Source: SpSt-77 sp049972045
GTDB lineage: Bacteria; Chloroflexota; Anaerolineae; B4-G1; DUEL01
Assembly: GCA_049972045.1 (NCBI GenBank)
Contig: JBMFKS010000026.1
Location: 1 to 36,744, forward strand
Direction: 5' to 3'
Length of the DNA: 36,744 nt
The first letter of the stretch is position 1, and each line of letters opens with the position of its first letter. Under the pieces are notes generated by a model that saw only the letters and a program-made list of their open reading frames with translations, did no database searches and had not been told where the DNA came from. A program made the translations under genes and the position numbers. Of the stretch, positions 1 to 7,955 are shown one piece after another.

Positions 1-1341
1 GCTGCCGGGGGCGCTCTGGCGGGCCCACCGCCAGACCAGGCGGCATCCGACCTCCGGGCTGGCCCCCCAGCCGACCAGGTCGTATCCGGCGGCGGAAGCC
101 GCCTGGCAGGCCGAGGCGACCAGGTTCTCATCCGGTTCGGCGAAGAGGATGAGGAGATGGCCGTCGGGGGCCAGGAGGGGGCCGACGGCGGCGAGGGCTG
201 CCTGGAAGGCTTCCTGGTGCCAGTCCCATTCCAGGCGGCGGCGGGCCAGGAGGGGGCGCATGGCGTGGGATGCTGGGGACTCCCAGAGCCAGCCGGCCCA
301 GAGCGCGCAGAGGGCCCAGAAGACCCCGTCCGGGCGGGGCGGGTCGGCCAGGATGAGGGAGAGGGTGCCCGGGGCCAGGTGGCGGGCCAGTTCCCGGGCC
401 GGGAGCGGAAGCAGAGTATAGGCCGGGGTGGGGTCGGCCAGGAGGTCCTTCAGGCCGGGTGCTCGTCGGACCGGCTCCGGGGCCCAATCCGATGCCCGCG
501 CGACGGCCTCCTCCAGCAGGTACCAGACATTCCGCTCCAGGAAGCGGGCGGGTGGGCGGAGGAGGCGCGGACGGGGCCGCTCCTCCCCATGGGGGTCCAG
601 ACTGCTGGCACGGTCCATGGTCTCCAGGAGCGCTCCCTGCAGCGCCGCGCGGACCGGCCGTTCCAGTTCCAGCCCTTCCAGCCGGACCAGGATGTCCACC
701 AGGGCGGAGAGGTTGCGGGGAGTGTAGAGGTCCACCAGTTCCCCTGCGCGGGCGCGGTGGGGGCTCCGGAGGGGCGCAACCCGGTCCAGGGCGAAGTAGT
801 AGGCGAACCCCCGTCGGTCCAGGCGGCGGGCCGCGATGATGTCTGCCTCATCGGTCGGGCCCTCCTGCGCGCGCCCGCAGCGGGGGCAGCGGACGGCTTT
901 GGCGTAGGGGTAGCGGGCCTCCCGGTCCCAGGCGAACCACTCCGCTGTCCCTTCTCCGCCGCAGGCCGGGCAGTGGCTGCTGTAGAGGGAGAGGATGTGG
1001 CGATGGAGGGGAATGGGGCGCCGGGCAGGGGTCTCTTTAGGCGCGTCGGCCAGGCGGGTGAAGGCGGCCCCCAGGTTCGCCGGGGCGCCCTCCAGCCCCA
1101 ATCCGGCGATCAGCAGGCCGACGGGATTGGCGTTGGCGCCGATGGCCCGGCAGCCCGCCCGGACCGCTTCTCTCAGGAAGGTGGGCCCCTGGCAGAAGAG
1201 GTCCAGCACCAGCGCGCCGGACGACGCCCACTGCCGGATATAACCGTCGGCGGCGCCGACGGGGGTGGGGGGGCGATAGCGGGCCAAGGGCCCCTCCGCC
1301 ACCCCGGGACGGCCGGGGACAAACCAGGTAATCTCTGCCAT
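1..1341 (-). CDS. DNA-methylase-like protein, C-terminus beyond window
   Basis: The minus-strand frame opens at ATG 1341 and stays open for 447 codons to the window edge, so the C-terminus is missing. Around residues 40-47 VLDLFCQG resembles the SAM-binding motif I (FxGxG) of amino-methyltransferases. Two CxxC pairs (CPAC near residue 127, CPRC near 166) form a probable zinc ribbon. DLYTPRNLSALVDI (residues ~205-218) is the conserved stretch seen in Zn-ribbon DNA methylases of the COG1743/DUF1156 type. The catalytic position reads ILADPPRPDG (near residue 344), so the usual aromatic residue of DPP[YFW] is Arg. Methylation activity is therefore doubtful. It is transcribed from its own promoter at 1411-1439. 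The long plus-strand frame opposite is a GC-driven shadow. Confidence 0.72.
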   Translation of the reverse strand, partial: MAEITWFVPGRPGVAEGPLARYRPPTPVGAADGYIRQWASSGALVLDLFCQGPTFLREAVRAGCRAIGANANPVGLLIAGLGLEGAPANLGAAFTRLADAPKETPARRPIPLHRHILSLYSSHCPACGGEGTAEWFAWDREARYPYAKAVRCPRCGRAQEGPTDEADIIAARRLDRRGFAYYFALDRVAPLRSPHRARAGELVDLYTPRNLSALVDILVRLEGLELERPVRAALQGALLETMDRASSLDPHGEERPRPRLLRPPARFLERNVWYLLEEAVARASDWAPEPVRRAPGLKDLLADPTPAYTLLPLPARELARHLAPGTLSLILADPPRPDGVFWALCALWAGWLWESPASHAMRPLLARRRLEWDWHQEAFQAALAAVGPLLAPDGHLLILFAEPDENLVASACQAASAAGYDLVGWGASPEVGCRLVWRWARQSAPGS

Positions 1342-1410
1342 ATTTTGCTCCCGGGCGCAATGGCCGCTCCGGCCCACCCCGGGTGGATACCGGGAGCGCC
1401 GGACATCATG

Positions 1411-1439
1411 AGTATACCACCGGTTTCCCCAGCGCTCAA
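1411..1439 (-). promoter_or_regulatory. Sigma-70-type promoter for the methylase-like gene
   Basis: Reading leftwards, -35 TTGAGC (1439-1434), a 17-bp spacer and -10 TATACT (1416-1411) lie about 70 bp before ATG 1341. The -35 box is only 3 bp from the -35 box of the rightward promoter at 1443. Confidence 0.6.
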
Positions 1440-1442
1440 GCC

Positions 1443-1471
1443 TTGACGAAAGATATGAATTGGGTTAGAAT
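1443..1471 (+). promoter_or_regulatory. Sigma-70-type promoter towards rplY
   Basis: -35 TTGACG (1443-1448), 17-bp spacer, -10 TAGAAT (1466-1471). Expected transcription start is near 1478, leaving a leader of about 245 nt before the L25 gene. It is arranged back-to-back with the leftward promoter at 1411-1439. Confidence 0.6.
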
Positions 1472-1484
1472 ATTGGCCGTGGTC

Positions 1485-1506
1485 AGGCAGGCTTGCCTGC
1501 CTTTTT
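1485..1506 (+). terminator. Intrinsic terminator or attenuator just after the promoter
   Basis: AGGCAGGC-TT-GCCTGCCT followed by TTTT (the last five bases 1502-1506 are all T) is a compact GC stem with a U-tract. It starts about 7 nt after the predicted start of the 1443-1471 promoter, and no other plus-strand gene lies upstream for it to end. It could attenuate rplY transcription or end a very short RNA. Confidence 0.5.
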
Positions 1507-1564
1507 CAAGGTAGCTACCTGCCTCGCCCCTCCCCCAGCCCTCTCGGAGGAGAAGGAGATTACA

Positions 1565-1605
1565 GGGGTTTGGGGGCGGCGGCGAAGCCGTCGCCCCCAA
1601 ACCCC
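1565..1605. repeat. GC-rich intergenic hairpin (family A)
   Basis: Inverted repeat with 19-bp arms (1565-1583 and 1587-1605, one G-T pair) around a GAA loop; the core is GGCGGC/GCCGTC. The flanks are C/T-rich then G/A-rich. The rest of the leader up to rplY holds no convincing coding sequence. Related hairpins lie at 3227-3263, 10320-10350 and 22273-22311. Confidence 0.75.
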
Positions 1606-1723
1606 CTTCTCTTCCTCCCTTCGGGCAAGGGGGCAAGATGGGCCTGCTAACCGGGAGGGGTAAGGAGTTACCATTGCAGACTTGTTTCCTGCGCAAAAAT
1701 ACTCATCGGGATTGGGAGGTATG

Positions 1724-2377
1724 ATGGCACCACTGGAACTGAGCGCTCAGACGCGCACGTTGGTCGGCAAGCAGGTGCGCCGTTTGCGGAGAGAGGGGTG
1801 GATTCCGGCCGTTCTCTACGGTCCGGACGCGAAGAGTCGGCCGTTACAGATTCCGGCGGCAGAAGCGGAAGCGATCATCGGTCAGGCCGGTACCAGCCAC
1901 CTCATCACTCTTTCCATCAGCGGCGAGCCCTCGGCATTCCAGGTGCTGGTGCGGGGGCTCCAGCGGGATCCGATCCGCCGGTCTCTGCTTCATGTGGACC
2001 TCTACCGGGTGGAAATGGATAAGCCGATTACGATGGAAATTCCCATCGTCCTGGTCGGCTCCTCGCCCGTCGTGGAGCGACGGGAAGGCATCCTGCTACA
2101 GGGGAAGCAGACGCTGGAGATTGAGTGTCTCCCCCGCGACCTGATAGAGGCGGTGGAGGTGAACCTGAGCACGCTGACCGAGGTGGACCAGCAGATTACT
2201 GTGGGAGACCTGAGGCTTCCCTCCACCATTCGGGTTCTGGATGACCCGGAGGAGATGGTGGTGCGGGTTACACCGCTGGAGGTTGCTGAAGAGGTGGAAG
2301 AAGAGGCCCCTGCTCCGTCGGAGGCGGAACCCGAACTGGTCCGTCGCCGGAAGGTGGCGGAGGAGGAAGAGGAGTAG
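1724..2377 (+). CDS. rplY: Large-subunit ribosomal protein L25 (Ctc/TL5 family)
   Basis: L25 binds 5S rRNA in the 50S subunit. The 217-residue product opens with the typical ELSAQTRTLVGKQVRRLR and RREGWIPAVLYGP segments, followed by the TL5-type C-terminal beta domain (about residues 95-180), so it is the long two-domain form. It ends in an acidic Glu-rich tail. The frame could start at 1682, but GGGAGG at 1714-1719 points to ATG 1721 or 1724; 1724 has the better spacing and starts with MAPLELSAQ. The gene has a long structured leader with a promoter at 1443-1471 and a terminator-like stem at 1485-1506, so leader-based control is possible. The next gene starts about 40 bp downstream. Confidence 0.93.
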   Translation: MAPLELSAQTRTLVGKQVRRLRREGWIPAVLYGPDAKSRPLQIPAAEAEAIIGQAGTSHLITLSISGEPSAFQVLVRGLQRDPIRRSLLHVDLYRVEMDKPITMEIPIVLVGSSPVVERREGILLQGKQTLEIECLPRDLIEAVEVNLSTLTEVDQQITVGDLRLPSTIRVLDDPEEMVVRVTPLEVAEEVEEEAPAPSEAEPELVRRRKVAEEEEE

Positions 2378-2378
2378 A

Positions 2379-2408
2379 GGTCTGTTGTCCGTCGTCTGTG
2401 GTCTATCC
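2379..2408. repeat. GAC/GTC-rich short interspersed repeat, copy 1
   Basis: The low-complexity TGTTGTCCGTCGTCTGTGG between rplY and the next gene is the reverse complement of a similar GACGACAGACCACAGACCAC block before rplI at 7143-7183. Confidence 0.5.
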
Positions 2409-2419
2409 AAGAAGGAGAA

Positions 2420-3115
2420 GTGGAACTGCGCGCGTTTTTGAGGGTGCTCTGGCGGCGCTGGTGGCTGGTGGCAGCCCCGGTGCTGGCGGTGCTGGCCCAC
2501 CTGGTCCTCACCTACCGGCCTCCGCCGACGTTCTATCAGGTGGTGATGCGCTTCGCGGCCGGGACCGCTCCCCCCGGGCTGAGCGTGGACTACGACCGGT
2601 ACTACGCCTGGCTGACGTCGGAGTACATCGCCAACGGGCTGGCGGACGTGGCCCGCACCCGGGCCTTCGCCAACGCCGTCGCCGCGCGGCTGGCGGCGAA
2701 GGGCGTCTCCGCTGACCCCGCCGCCATCCAGGGCGCCATCGTCACCGACAATGCGCAGTCCATCGCCGTCGTCTACCTGACCTGGCCCGACCCTTCAGGG
2801 GCGGTGGAGGTGGCGCGGGCCGTGGCAACGGAACTGACGGAGAACGGCGCGGCTTACTTCCCGCAGATTCCCTGGCCTCAGGAGGCCGGACCGGCGGCTC
2901 GGCTGCTGGACGAGCCCGTGCCGATGCCCCTTCCCCCCTCCCTGCGGGCCCAACTGGTGGGGCCGGCGGTCCGGCTGGCGCTGGCGCTGGGGGTCGGTGT
3001 GGGGCTGGCGCTCCTATGGCACTACCTGGACCCTACTGTTCGGGAGGAGGCGGAACTGGAGGCGCTGGGGCTGCGGGTGCTGGCCCGCATCCCCCGCAAT
3101 CGCAGAAATCGTTGA
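2420..3115 (+). CDS. Wzz-like polysaccharide co-polymerase membrane protein
   Basis: A 231-residue protein with the chain-length-determinant plan: a short cytoplasmic N-terminus, TM1 at about residues 14-31, a periplasmic/extracellular domain of about 150 residues, then TM2 at about 183-203. TM2 is followed by LDPTVREEAELEALGLRVL, the segment after TM2 that is characteristic of Wzz/YveK proteins, and a short basic tail. No tyrosine-kinase domain is attached, and no glycosyltransferase or polymerase gene is in the window, so this copy is isolated. The GTG start is chosen because AAGGAG lies at 2412-2417. Polysaccharide chain-length control is inferred from family membership only. Confidence 0.7.
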   Translation: MELRAFLRVLWRRWWLVAAPVLAVLAHLVLTYRPPPTFYQVVMRFAAGTAPPGLSVDYDRYYAWLTSEYIANGLADVARTRAFANAVAARLAAKGVSADPAAIQGAIVTDNAQSIAVVYLTWPDPSGAVEVARAVATELTENGAAYFPQIPWPQEAGPAARLLDEPVPMPLPPSLRAQLVGPAVRLALALGVGVGLALLWHYLDPTVREEAELEALGLRVLARIPRNRRNR

Positions 3116-3226
3116 ACCACGAAGGACACGAATTTTCACGAAAATAAAAAGGGTCGTACGCAGAGGTTTTTGCCCCTCCCCTTGCCCCTCTCCCCATCGC
3201 TTCGCTCTGGGAAGAGGGGGAGGGGG

Positions 3227-3263
3227 ATTTTGCGGCGGCGGCCGGAGGCCGCCGCCGCAAAAT
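3227..3263. repeat. GC-rich intergenic hairpin (family A)
   Basis: Perfect 17-bp inverted repeat (3227-3243 and 3247-3263) around a GGA loop, flanked by G5 and C6 runs and CCCCTC/GAGGGG tracts. The 3116-3509 gap also holds an ACGAAGGACACGAA fragment at 3119-3132 and GAGG/CCTC palindromes at 3290-3440. No gene was seen in it. Confidence 0.85.
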
Positions 3264-3447
3264 TCCCCCCATTTCTCCCCTCCCCCTCGGGGCGTGGCTC
3301 TCGCTCGCCGCTGCAGGCCTCGGCCTGCCACGCCCTTGGGCCAATGAGGCAAAGCCCCTTCGGGCTGATCGGATGGCCCGAGGGGCTATGCCCCGAGAGC
3401 TCGGCGCGGCCCTTCAGTCGGCATGAGCCGCTCTGGCCCAATTCCAT

Positions 3448-3476
3448 TTGAGCAATCCGGCGGAACGATGTATAAT
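3448..3476 (+). promoter_or_regulatory. Sigma-70-type promoter for the DUF362-XdhC-MFS operon
   Basis: -35 TTGAGC (3448-3453), 17-bp spacer, consensus -10 TATAAT (3471-3476), 33 bp before ATG 3510. It closely resembles the leftward promoter at 1411-1439. Confidence 0.75.
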
Positions 3477-3509
3477 TCTCCGTAGTCGCAAGACCACGGG
3501 ATATGTGAA

Positions 3510-4634
3510 ATGACGGTTGTCTCCGTTGTGGCGTGCGAAACCTATGACCCCGGGGCCGTTCGCCGAGCACTGGAGACGGCGCTGGCCCCCCTGGGCAGCA
3601 TGGGTCGCTTCGTCCGGCCCGGCATGCGGGTGCTCCTGAAGCCCAACCTCATCGCACCGTTTCCCCTGGACCGCGCCGTCACCACCCACCCGACTGTCGT
3701 CCGTGCCGTCGCCGAGATGGTGCAGGAGGCCGGGGGCGAGGTGTGGATCGGCGATTCGCCCGCCGGTCTGATTCGGGACCCCGAATCCCTCTGGCGGCGG
3801 ACCGGTATGACAGAGGTGGCGGCAGCAACGGGCGCGCGCCTGGTCCCCTTTGACGGCGCGGAGTGGCGCACCCTGCGGGGGCAGGACTACTTCATCGCCC
3901 GGCCCGTCTTCGCCGCTGACTTGGTCATCACCCTGCCCAAACTGAAGACGCATACCCTCACCCTCTACACCGGCGCGGTCAAAAACCTCTTCGGGACTAT
4001 CCCCGGGACCCGGAAGCGGGAGGTCCACTACCGGGCCCCCGCCGTCCCCGATTTCAGCCGGGCGCTGGCGGACGTTCTGGAACTGGTCCGACCGGGGCTG
4101 GCGATCATGGACGGGGTGATCGGGCAGGAGGGGAACGGCCCCGGCGCCGGGGGGACACCGCGCGCCTACGGATGCCTGGCCGCCTCGGCGGACCCGGTGG
4201 CGCTGGATACGGTGCTCAGCCGGGCGATGGGCTGTCGTCCGGGCGAGGTCTTCCACCTGCGGGAGGCGGCCGCGCGCGGGCTGGGGGTCAACGACCTGGA
4301 GGCGATAGAGATTGTGGGCGACCGGCGGGCCCTGGATTTCGGCCCGGTCCGGCTGCCGGTGGTCCAGCGCGTCCTGCGGGTGCCGCTGCCGGGGTGGGTG
4401 GCAGCGCCGCTGCGGCGGGTCACGCGGGTCCGCCCCCGCCTGGCCGCCCCGACGGATTGCGTGGGCTGCGGGCGCTGCGCCGAGGCCTGCCCCCGGGAGG
4501 CCATCACGCCCGGTCGCCCGCCCCGTTTCCGGCTGGACCTGTGCGTCGGCTGTATGTGCTGTGCGGAGGTCTGCCCCCAGGGGATCATCGCGCCCCACCG
4601 GAGCGTTCTGGCCCGCCTGCTGGGGCTGAGATAA
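3510..4634 (+). CDS. DUF362 protein with two C-terminal [4Fe-4S] motifs
   Basis: A 374-residue cytoplasmic protein. The N-terminal two thirds match the DUF362 pattern (MRVLLKPNLIAP near residue 31, HPTVVRAVAEM, KLKTHTLTLYTGAVKNLFG). The C-terminus holds two ferredoxin motifs, CVGCGRCAEACP (Cys 317, 320, 323, 327) and CVGCMCCAEVCP (Cys 345, 348, 351, 355; Cys350 is extra). DUF362 proteins are iron-sulfur proteins of unsettled function. The gene leads a unit with the XdhC-like and MFS genes and has its own strong promoter. Its electron partner cannot be read from the context. Confidence 0.88.
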   Translation: MTVVSVVACETYDPGAVRRALETALAPLGSMGRFVRPGMRVLLKPNLIAPFPLDRAVTTHPTVVRAVAEMVQEAGGEVWIGDSPAGLIRDPESLWRRTGMTEVAAATGARLVPFDGAEWRTLRGQDYFIARPVFAADLVITLPKLKTHTLTLYTGAVKNLFGTIPGTRKREVHYRAPAVPDFSRALADVLELVRPGLAIMDGVIGQEGNGPGAGGTPRAYGCLAASADPVALDTVLSRAMGCRPGEVFHLREAAARGLGVNDLEAIEIVGDRRALDFGPVRLPVVQRVLRVPLPGWVAAPLRRVTRVRPRLAAPTDCVGCGRCAEACPREAITPGRPPRFRLDLCVGCMCCAEVCPQGIIAPHRSVLARLLGLR

Positions 4635-4656
4635 GACGCGAATCGGCATCTCTCCT

Positions 4657-5448
4657 ATGTACGAGGAACTGGAACGAGTCTATCAGGCTATTCTGGACGC
4701 CCTGCGTGCGGGGAAGCCCGCTGCCGTGGCGACGGTGGTGGAAGTGGATGGCTCGGCCCCCCGGGGCGCGGGGGCCAAGATGCTCATCCTGGCCGACGGG
4801 ACGACCGTGGGTACCGTCGGCGGGGGTGGCGTGGAGGCGCGAGTGATGGAGGAGGCGCGGGCGGCCATCGCGGAAGGCCGTTCTCGGGAAGTCGTCTACC
4901 GCCTGCGGGACCCGGAGCGGGGCGACCCGGGTGTCTGCGGCGGCGATATGCGCATTCTAATTGAAGTCCTCCCGCCCCGGCCCACCCTGCTCATCCTGGG
5001 CGCTGGCCATCTGGGCCAAGCGGTAGCCGAACTGGGCGCCTTTCTGGGCTACCGCATCGTTGTGATGGACGAACGGCCTGGCCTGGCAACGCCGGAACGG
5101 TTCCCCTGGGCGGAGCAGTGCATCACCGGCGACCTGGCTGAAGAGGTGGCGCGCTTCCCGGTGGACCCCCACACCTATGTGGTGATGGTCACTTCCCACT
5201 ACACCGGCGACGCGGCCGTGCTGGCCGCGCTGGCGAACCGCTCCCCGGCCTACGTAGGGCTGGTGGGGAGCCGTCGCCGCACCGCGTTGACCTTCCAGCG
5301 GGCGCAGGAACTGGGGGTCCCCCCGGAGTGGCTGGAACAGGTCTACACGCCCATCGGGCTGGACATCGGCGCCGAGACGCCCCGGGAAATCGCCATCAGC
5401 ATCCTGGCCGAAGTCATTGCCGTTCAGCGGGGGAAAGCATCATCCTGA
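4657..5448 (+). CDS. XdhC/CoxI-family protein (molybdenum hydroxylase maturation)
   Basis: A 263-residue two-domain protein. The XdhC_CoxI domain has EVDGSAPRGAGAKM (residues 29-42), TVGGGGVEA (53-61) and VCGGDM (93-98). A Rossmann-type domain follows with LILGAGHLGQAV (112-123). Family members insert sulfurated molybdenum cofactor into xanthine dehydrogenase-type enzymes, but no such enzyme is encoded nearby, so it serves one elsewhere or has another role. The start is 22 bp after the DUF362 stop, and the stop overlaps the MFS start. Confidence 0.9.
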   Translation: MYEELERVYQAILDALRAGKPAAVATVVEVDGSAPRGAGAKMLILADGTTVGTVGGGGVEARVMEEARAAIAEGRSREVVYRLRDPERGDPGVCGGDMRILIEVLPPRPTLLILGAGHLGQAVAELGAFLGYRIVVMDERPGLATPERFPWAEQCITGDLAEEVARFPVDPHTYVVMVTSHYTGDAAVLAALANRSPAYVGLVGSRRRTALTFQRAQELGVPPEWLEQVYTPIGLDIGAETPREIAISILAEVIAVQRGKASS

Positions 5449-6731
5449 TGACCGTCCACCTGCCCCAACGGGAAATCCGCCGCAGTTTCGTCCTGGGGGT
5501 GGTGAACGGCGCGCTCTTTGAGTTTGCCGAACGGCTCATTGACCCCCCACTGGTGCTGACCTGGTTCGTCAGCCGGCTGACCTCGTCCAACCTGCTCATC
5601 GGGCTGGTGGCCCCGCTGGGAGACGCCGGATGGTTCCTCCCCCAGGTCTTCATCTCCGGCCTGGTCCAGCGGATGTCCCGCAAGATGCTCAGTTACACCC
5701 TGGCGGCGGTGGTCCGGGCCGTCTCCTGGTTCCTGCTGGCGGCCGCCGTCTGGCTGGTGGACGACCCGGTCCTCTTGCTGGTCACCTTTTTCATCCTGTA
5801 TGGCGTGGCCCGGCTGGCGGCGGGGTTGGGGGGACTGGGCTTCTTTGAGGTGGTGGCGAAGACCATCCCGCCCAATCGACGGGGCAGTTTCTTCGCCTGG
5901 CGGATGCTGACGGGAGGCCTGCTGGGCCTGGGGGCCGGCGTGGTAACGCGGGCAGTGCTCAACCGCTTCGTCTTCCCCCATGGCCACGCCCTGCTCTTCG
6001 TCATTTACGACGCCGTCATCATCCCGGCCATGCTGGCCTTTATCCTCATCCGGGAGCCGCCGGGCGCGGCCATCCCCCGCGCGCCGACGCTGCGGCAGCA
6101 ATTGCGGCGGGCCGGCCAGTTCCTGCGGACGGACAAGGTCTTCCGGCGGTATATGGGGATGCGGACGGCGCTGGGGCTGGCAGGCATCGCGCTCCCCTTC
6201 TACGGCGTCTATGCCCGCAACGTTCTGGGCGCTCCCGAGGGAATGGTGGGCGTCTACGTGGCCGTGCGGGTCGCGGCCGGACTGGCCGCCAATCTGCCCT
6301 GGGGCTCCGTGAGCGACCGCAAAGGGAACCGTCTGGTGACGCGGTGGCTCTCGCTGGGAAATGCGTTGACCGCTTTGCTGGCATTGGGACTGGTGGGATG
6401 GGTGGCGGTCTCGCCCTACCGGGGCCCGTGGCTGCCCTACCTGGCTGCTCCGCTCTTTCTGCTGAACGGCGCGCTGACGCCCGCCGGGGCGCTGGTGGGC
6501 AACAACTTCCTGCTGGAACTGGTCCCTGAGGCGGAACGGCCCCTCTACCTGGGGCTTTCCAACACCCTGATCGGCATCGTCGTCCTGATTTCCGGATTCG
6601 GCGGGCTGGTGGTGGACCTGATGGGGTACGCCGGATTGTTCGGCCTTTCCGCCCTGCTTTGCCTGCTGGCCTGGTGGTGGTCCCGCGGGCTCCCCGAACC
6701 CCGCGTCGGTCAACCACCTCGCGCCGGCTGA
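5448..6731 (+). CDS. Major facilitator superfamily transporter
   Basis: A 427-residue membrane protein with about 12 hydrophobic helices and a central cytoplasmic loop near PTLRQQLRRAGQFLRTDKVF. The SDRKGNR motif after a helix in the second half is the MFS loop 2/3-type signature. The start ATG 5448 overlaps the xdhC stop (TGATG), indicating translational coupling. An upstream in-frame extension would run inside xdhC and is not used. The substrate is unknown; coupling to an XdhC-like protein does not settle it. Confidence 0.85.
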   Translation: MTVHLPQREIRRSFVLGVVNGALFEFAERLIDPPLVLTWFVSRLTSSNLLIGLVAPLGDAGWFLPQVFISGLVQRMSRKMLSYTLAAVVRAVSWFLLAAAVWLVDDPVLLLVTFFILYGVARLAAGLGGLGFFEVVAKTIPPNRRGSFFAWRMLTGGLLGLGAGVVTRAVLNRFVFPHGHALLFVIYDAVIIPAMLAFILIREPPGAAIPRAPTLRQQLRRAGQFLRTDKVFRRYMGMRTALGLAGIALPFYGVYARNVLGAPEGMVGVYVAVRVAAGLAANLPWGSVSDRKGNRLVTRWLSLGNALTALLALGLVGWVAVSPYRGPWLPYLAAPLFLLNGALTPAGALVGNNFLLELVPEAERPLYLGLSNTLIGIVVLISGFGGLVVDLMGYAGLFGLSALLCLLAWWWSRGLPEPRVGQPPRAG

Positions 6732-6783
6732 TCCCATCCCATTTCCTGTTTCACTTTTTACCCTTCACCCCAGGAGGCCTGAT

Positions 6784-7143
6784 ATGCCATACCGGGATAC
6801 CTGGGCATCCTGCTCCCAATGCGGCCGACAATTCATCTTTACCGTAGAGGAACAGCGGCGACTGGCCGGGCTGGGGTTTGAACTGACCCCACCTTCTCTC
6901 TGCCCGGACTGTCTGCGAGCCCATGAGATGACGCCCGGCCCCCACGAAGGCATCATCAAGTGGTACGACCCGGAAAAGGGGTACGGGTTTATCATCCAGC
7001 GCAGCGGGAGTGAGATATTCTTCCACCGGAGCGGACTGGCGCCCGGCACGCCGGAGACCATTCCCGATAAAGCGCGGGTCCGCTATCGGGTCCAGCCGAC
7101 CGGACGGGGGCCCCAGGCGGTGGACGTCGCTCTGGAAAAGTAG
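6784..7143 (+). CDS. Zinc-ribbon plus cold-shock-domain protein
   Basis: A 119-residue protein. Residues 1-50 form a treble-clef-type zinc ribbon with CSQC (Cys10, Cys13) and CPDC (Cys40, Cys43). Residues 55-117 are a cold-shock domain with IIKWYDPEKGYGFI and EIFFHRS, the RNP1 and RNP2 RNA-binding motifs. It probably binds single-stranded nucleic acid. AGGAGG lies a few bases before the ATG. It sits between the MFS gene and rplI, which fits a housekeeping RNA-chaperone role. Confidence 0.9.
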   Translation: MPYRDTWASCSQCGRQFIFTVEEQRRLAGLGFELTPPSLCPDCLRAHEMTPGPHEGIIKWYDPEKGYGFIIQRSGSEIFFHRSGLAPGTPETIPDKARVRYRVQPTGRGPQAVDVALEK

Positions 7144-7183
7144 ACGGCGGACGACAGACGACAGACCACAGACCACCGACGAT
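7143..7183. repeat. GAC/GTC-rich short interspersed repeat, copy 2
   Basis: ACGACAGACCACAGACCACC between the zinc-ribbon gene and rplI; inverted relative to the copy at 2379-2408. Confidence 0.5.
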
Positions 7184-7202
7184 AACCCTGAGGGAGGGGG
7201 AG

Positions 7203-7670
7203 ATGAAGATCGTACTGACTCAGGATGTCCCCAATCTGGGGCGCGCGGGGGATGTGAGGGAGGTCGCCGACGGGTATGCTCGCAATTATCTGATCCCACG
7301 CGGACTGGCCGTCTCTGCCACTGAGGGGAGAGTCCGCATGGTGCAGGAGCAGAAGCGGGCCAGGGCGGCCCAGGCGACCCGTCAGGCGCAACGGCTCGCG
7401 ACGCTGGCGGAACGGATGGAACAACTGACGCTGACATTTCAGGCTAAAGCCGGCCCGACCGGTCGCCTCTACGGTTCTGTCACCCCCGCCGACATCGCGG
7501 AGGCGCTGGAGCGGGAACTGAAGGTGCCCTTTGACCGGCGCAAAATCCTGGCCGACCCCCTGCGCGACCTGGGCGACCACACGGTACAAGTCCGTCTGAG
7601 CAGCGACCGGATTGTCCCGGTGCATGTGCGCATTGAGCCGGAGGAGGCCGGACGGCCCCAGAAGCCGTAA
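7203..7670 (+). CDS. rplI: Large-subunit ribosomal protein L9
   Basis: A 155-residue protein of normal family length. The N-terminal rRNA-binding domain is clear: VPNLGRAGDVREVADGYARN then YLIPRGLAVSAT (residues ~9-42). A long connecting helix rich in Ala, Arg and Gln follows, then the C-terminal domain with GRLYGSVTPADIAEAL. GGAGGGGGAG lies just before the ATG. rpsF, ssb and rpsR, common L9 neighbours, are absent. Confidence 0.95.
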   Translation: MKIVLTQDVPNLGRAGDVREVADGYARNYLIPRGLAVSATEGRVRMVQEQKRARAAQATRQAQRLATLAERMEQLTLTFQAKAGPTGRLYGSVTPADIAEALERELKVPFDRRKILADPLRDLGDHTVQVRLSSDRIVPVHVRIEPEEAGRPQKP

Positions 7671-7692
7671 CCGCCGAGAACAGGGGATTTTG

Positions 7693-7929
7693 TCCACGAA
7701 GGACACGAAGCCAATCGCCCGGACGGAAACGTCTGGGCTCATCATGCGAAGCCCCGCCACGCCCTCGGGCCGAAGGCCCTTCGGGCCGAGGGCGTCGCCC
7801 CGAGGGCGAGCGGGAGAGGGGAGGGGCTGGGGGAGGGGTGAGGGCCGCCAAATCCCTTCAGGCACTCATGCAGGGTTACTTTCAAAGAGCGAGGCTCAAT
7901 AAAACCAACCCTTCGTGTTCCTTCGTGGA
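7693..7929. mobile_element. MITE-like element with ~18-bp terminal inverted repeats
   Basis: The left end TCCACGAAGGACACGAAG (7693-7710) and right end CTTCGTGTTCCTTCGTGGA (7911-7929) are inverted copies differing by one inserted base. The interior holds the GAAA-loop hairpin (7717-7738) and a 35-bp palindrome with 17-bp arms (7760-7794). No coding capacity and no clear target duplication were seen. It fills the 285-bp gap between rplI and the hydrolase gene. Confidence 0.55.
7717..7738 (+). repeat. GAAA-loop hairpin repeat, copy 1
   Basis: GCCCGGACG-GAAA-CGTCTGGGC, a 9-bp stem with one C-T mismatch. The flanks (7708-7716 and 7739-7755) recur inverted around the hairpin at 17789-17810. Confidence 0.8.
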
Positions 7930-7955
7930 ATCCTTTTCCAAGATAAGGAGGCACT

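Noticed and set aside
157..1446. 429-codon open frame on the + strand
   Set aside because: It lies opposite the minus-strand frame that carries real methylase and zinc-ribbon motifs; its own translation is Gly/Pro/Arg-rich with no family pattern.
1682..1723. Upstream start for L25
   Set aside because: MFPAQKYSSGLGG is not L25-like, and the ribosome binding site sits at 1714-1719.
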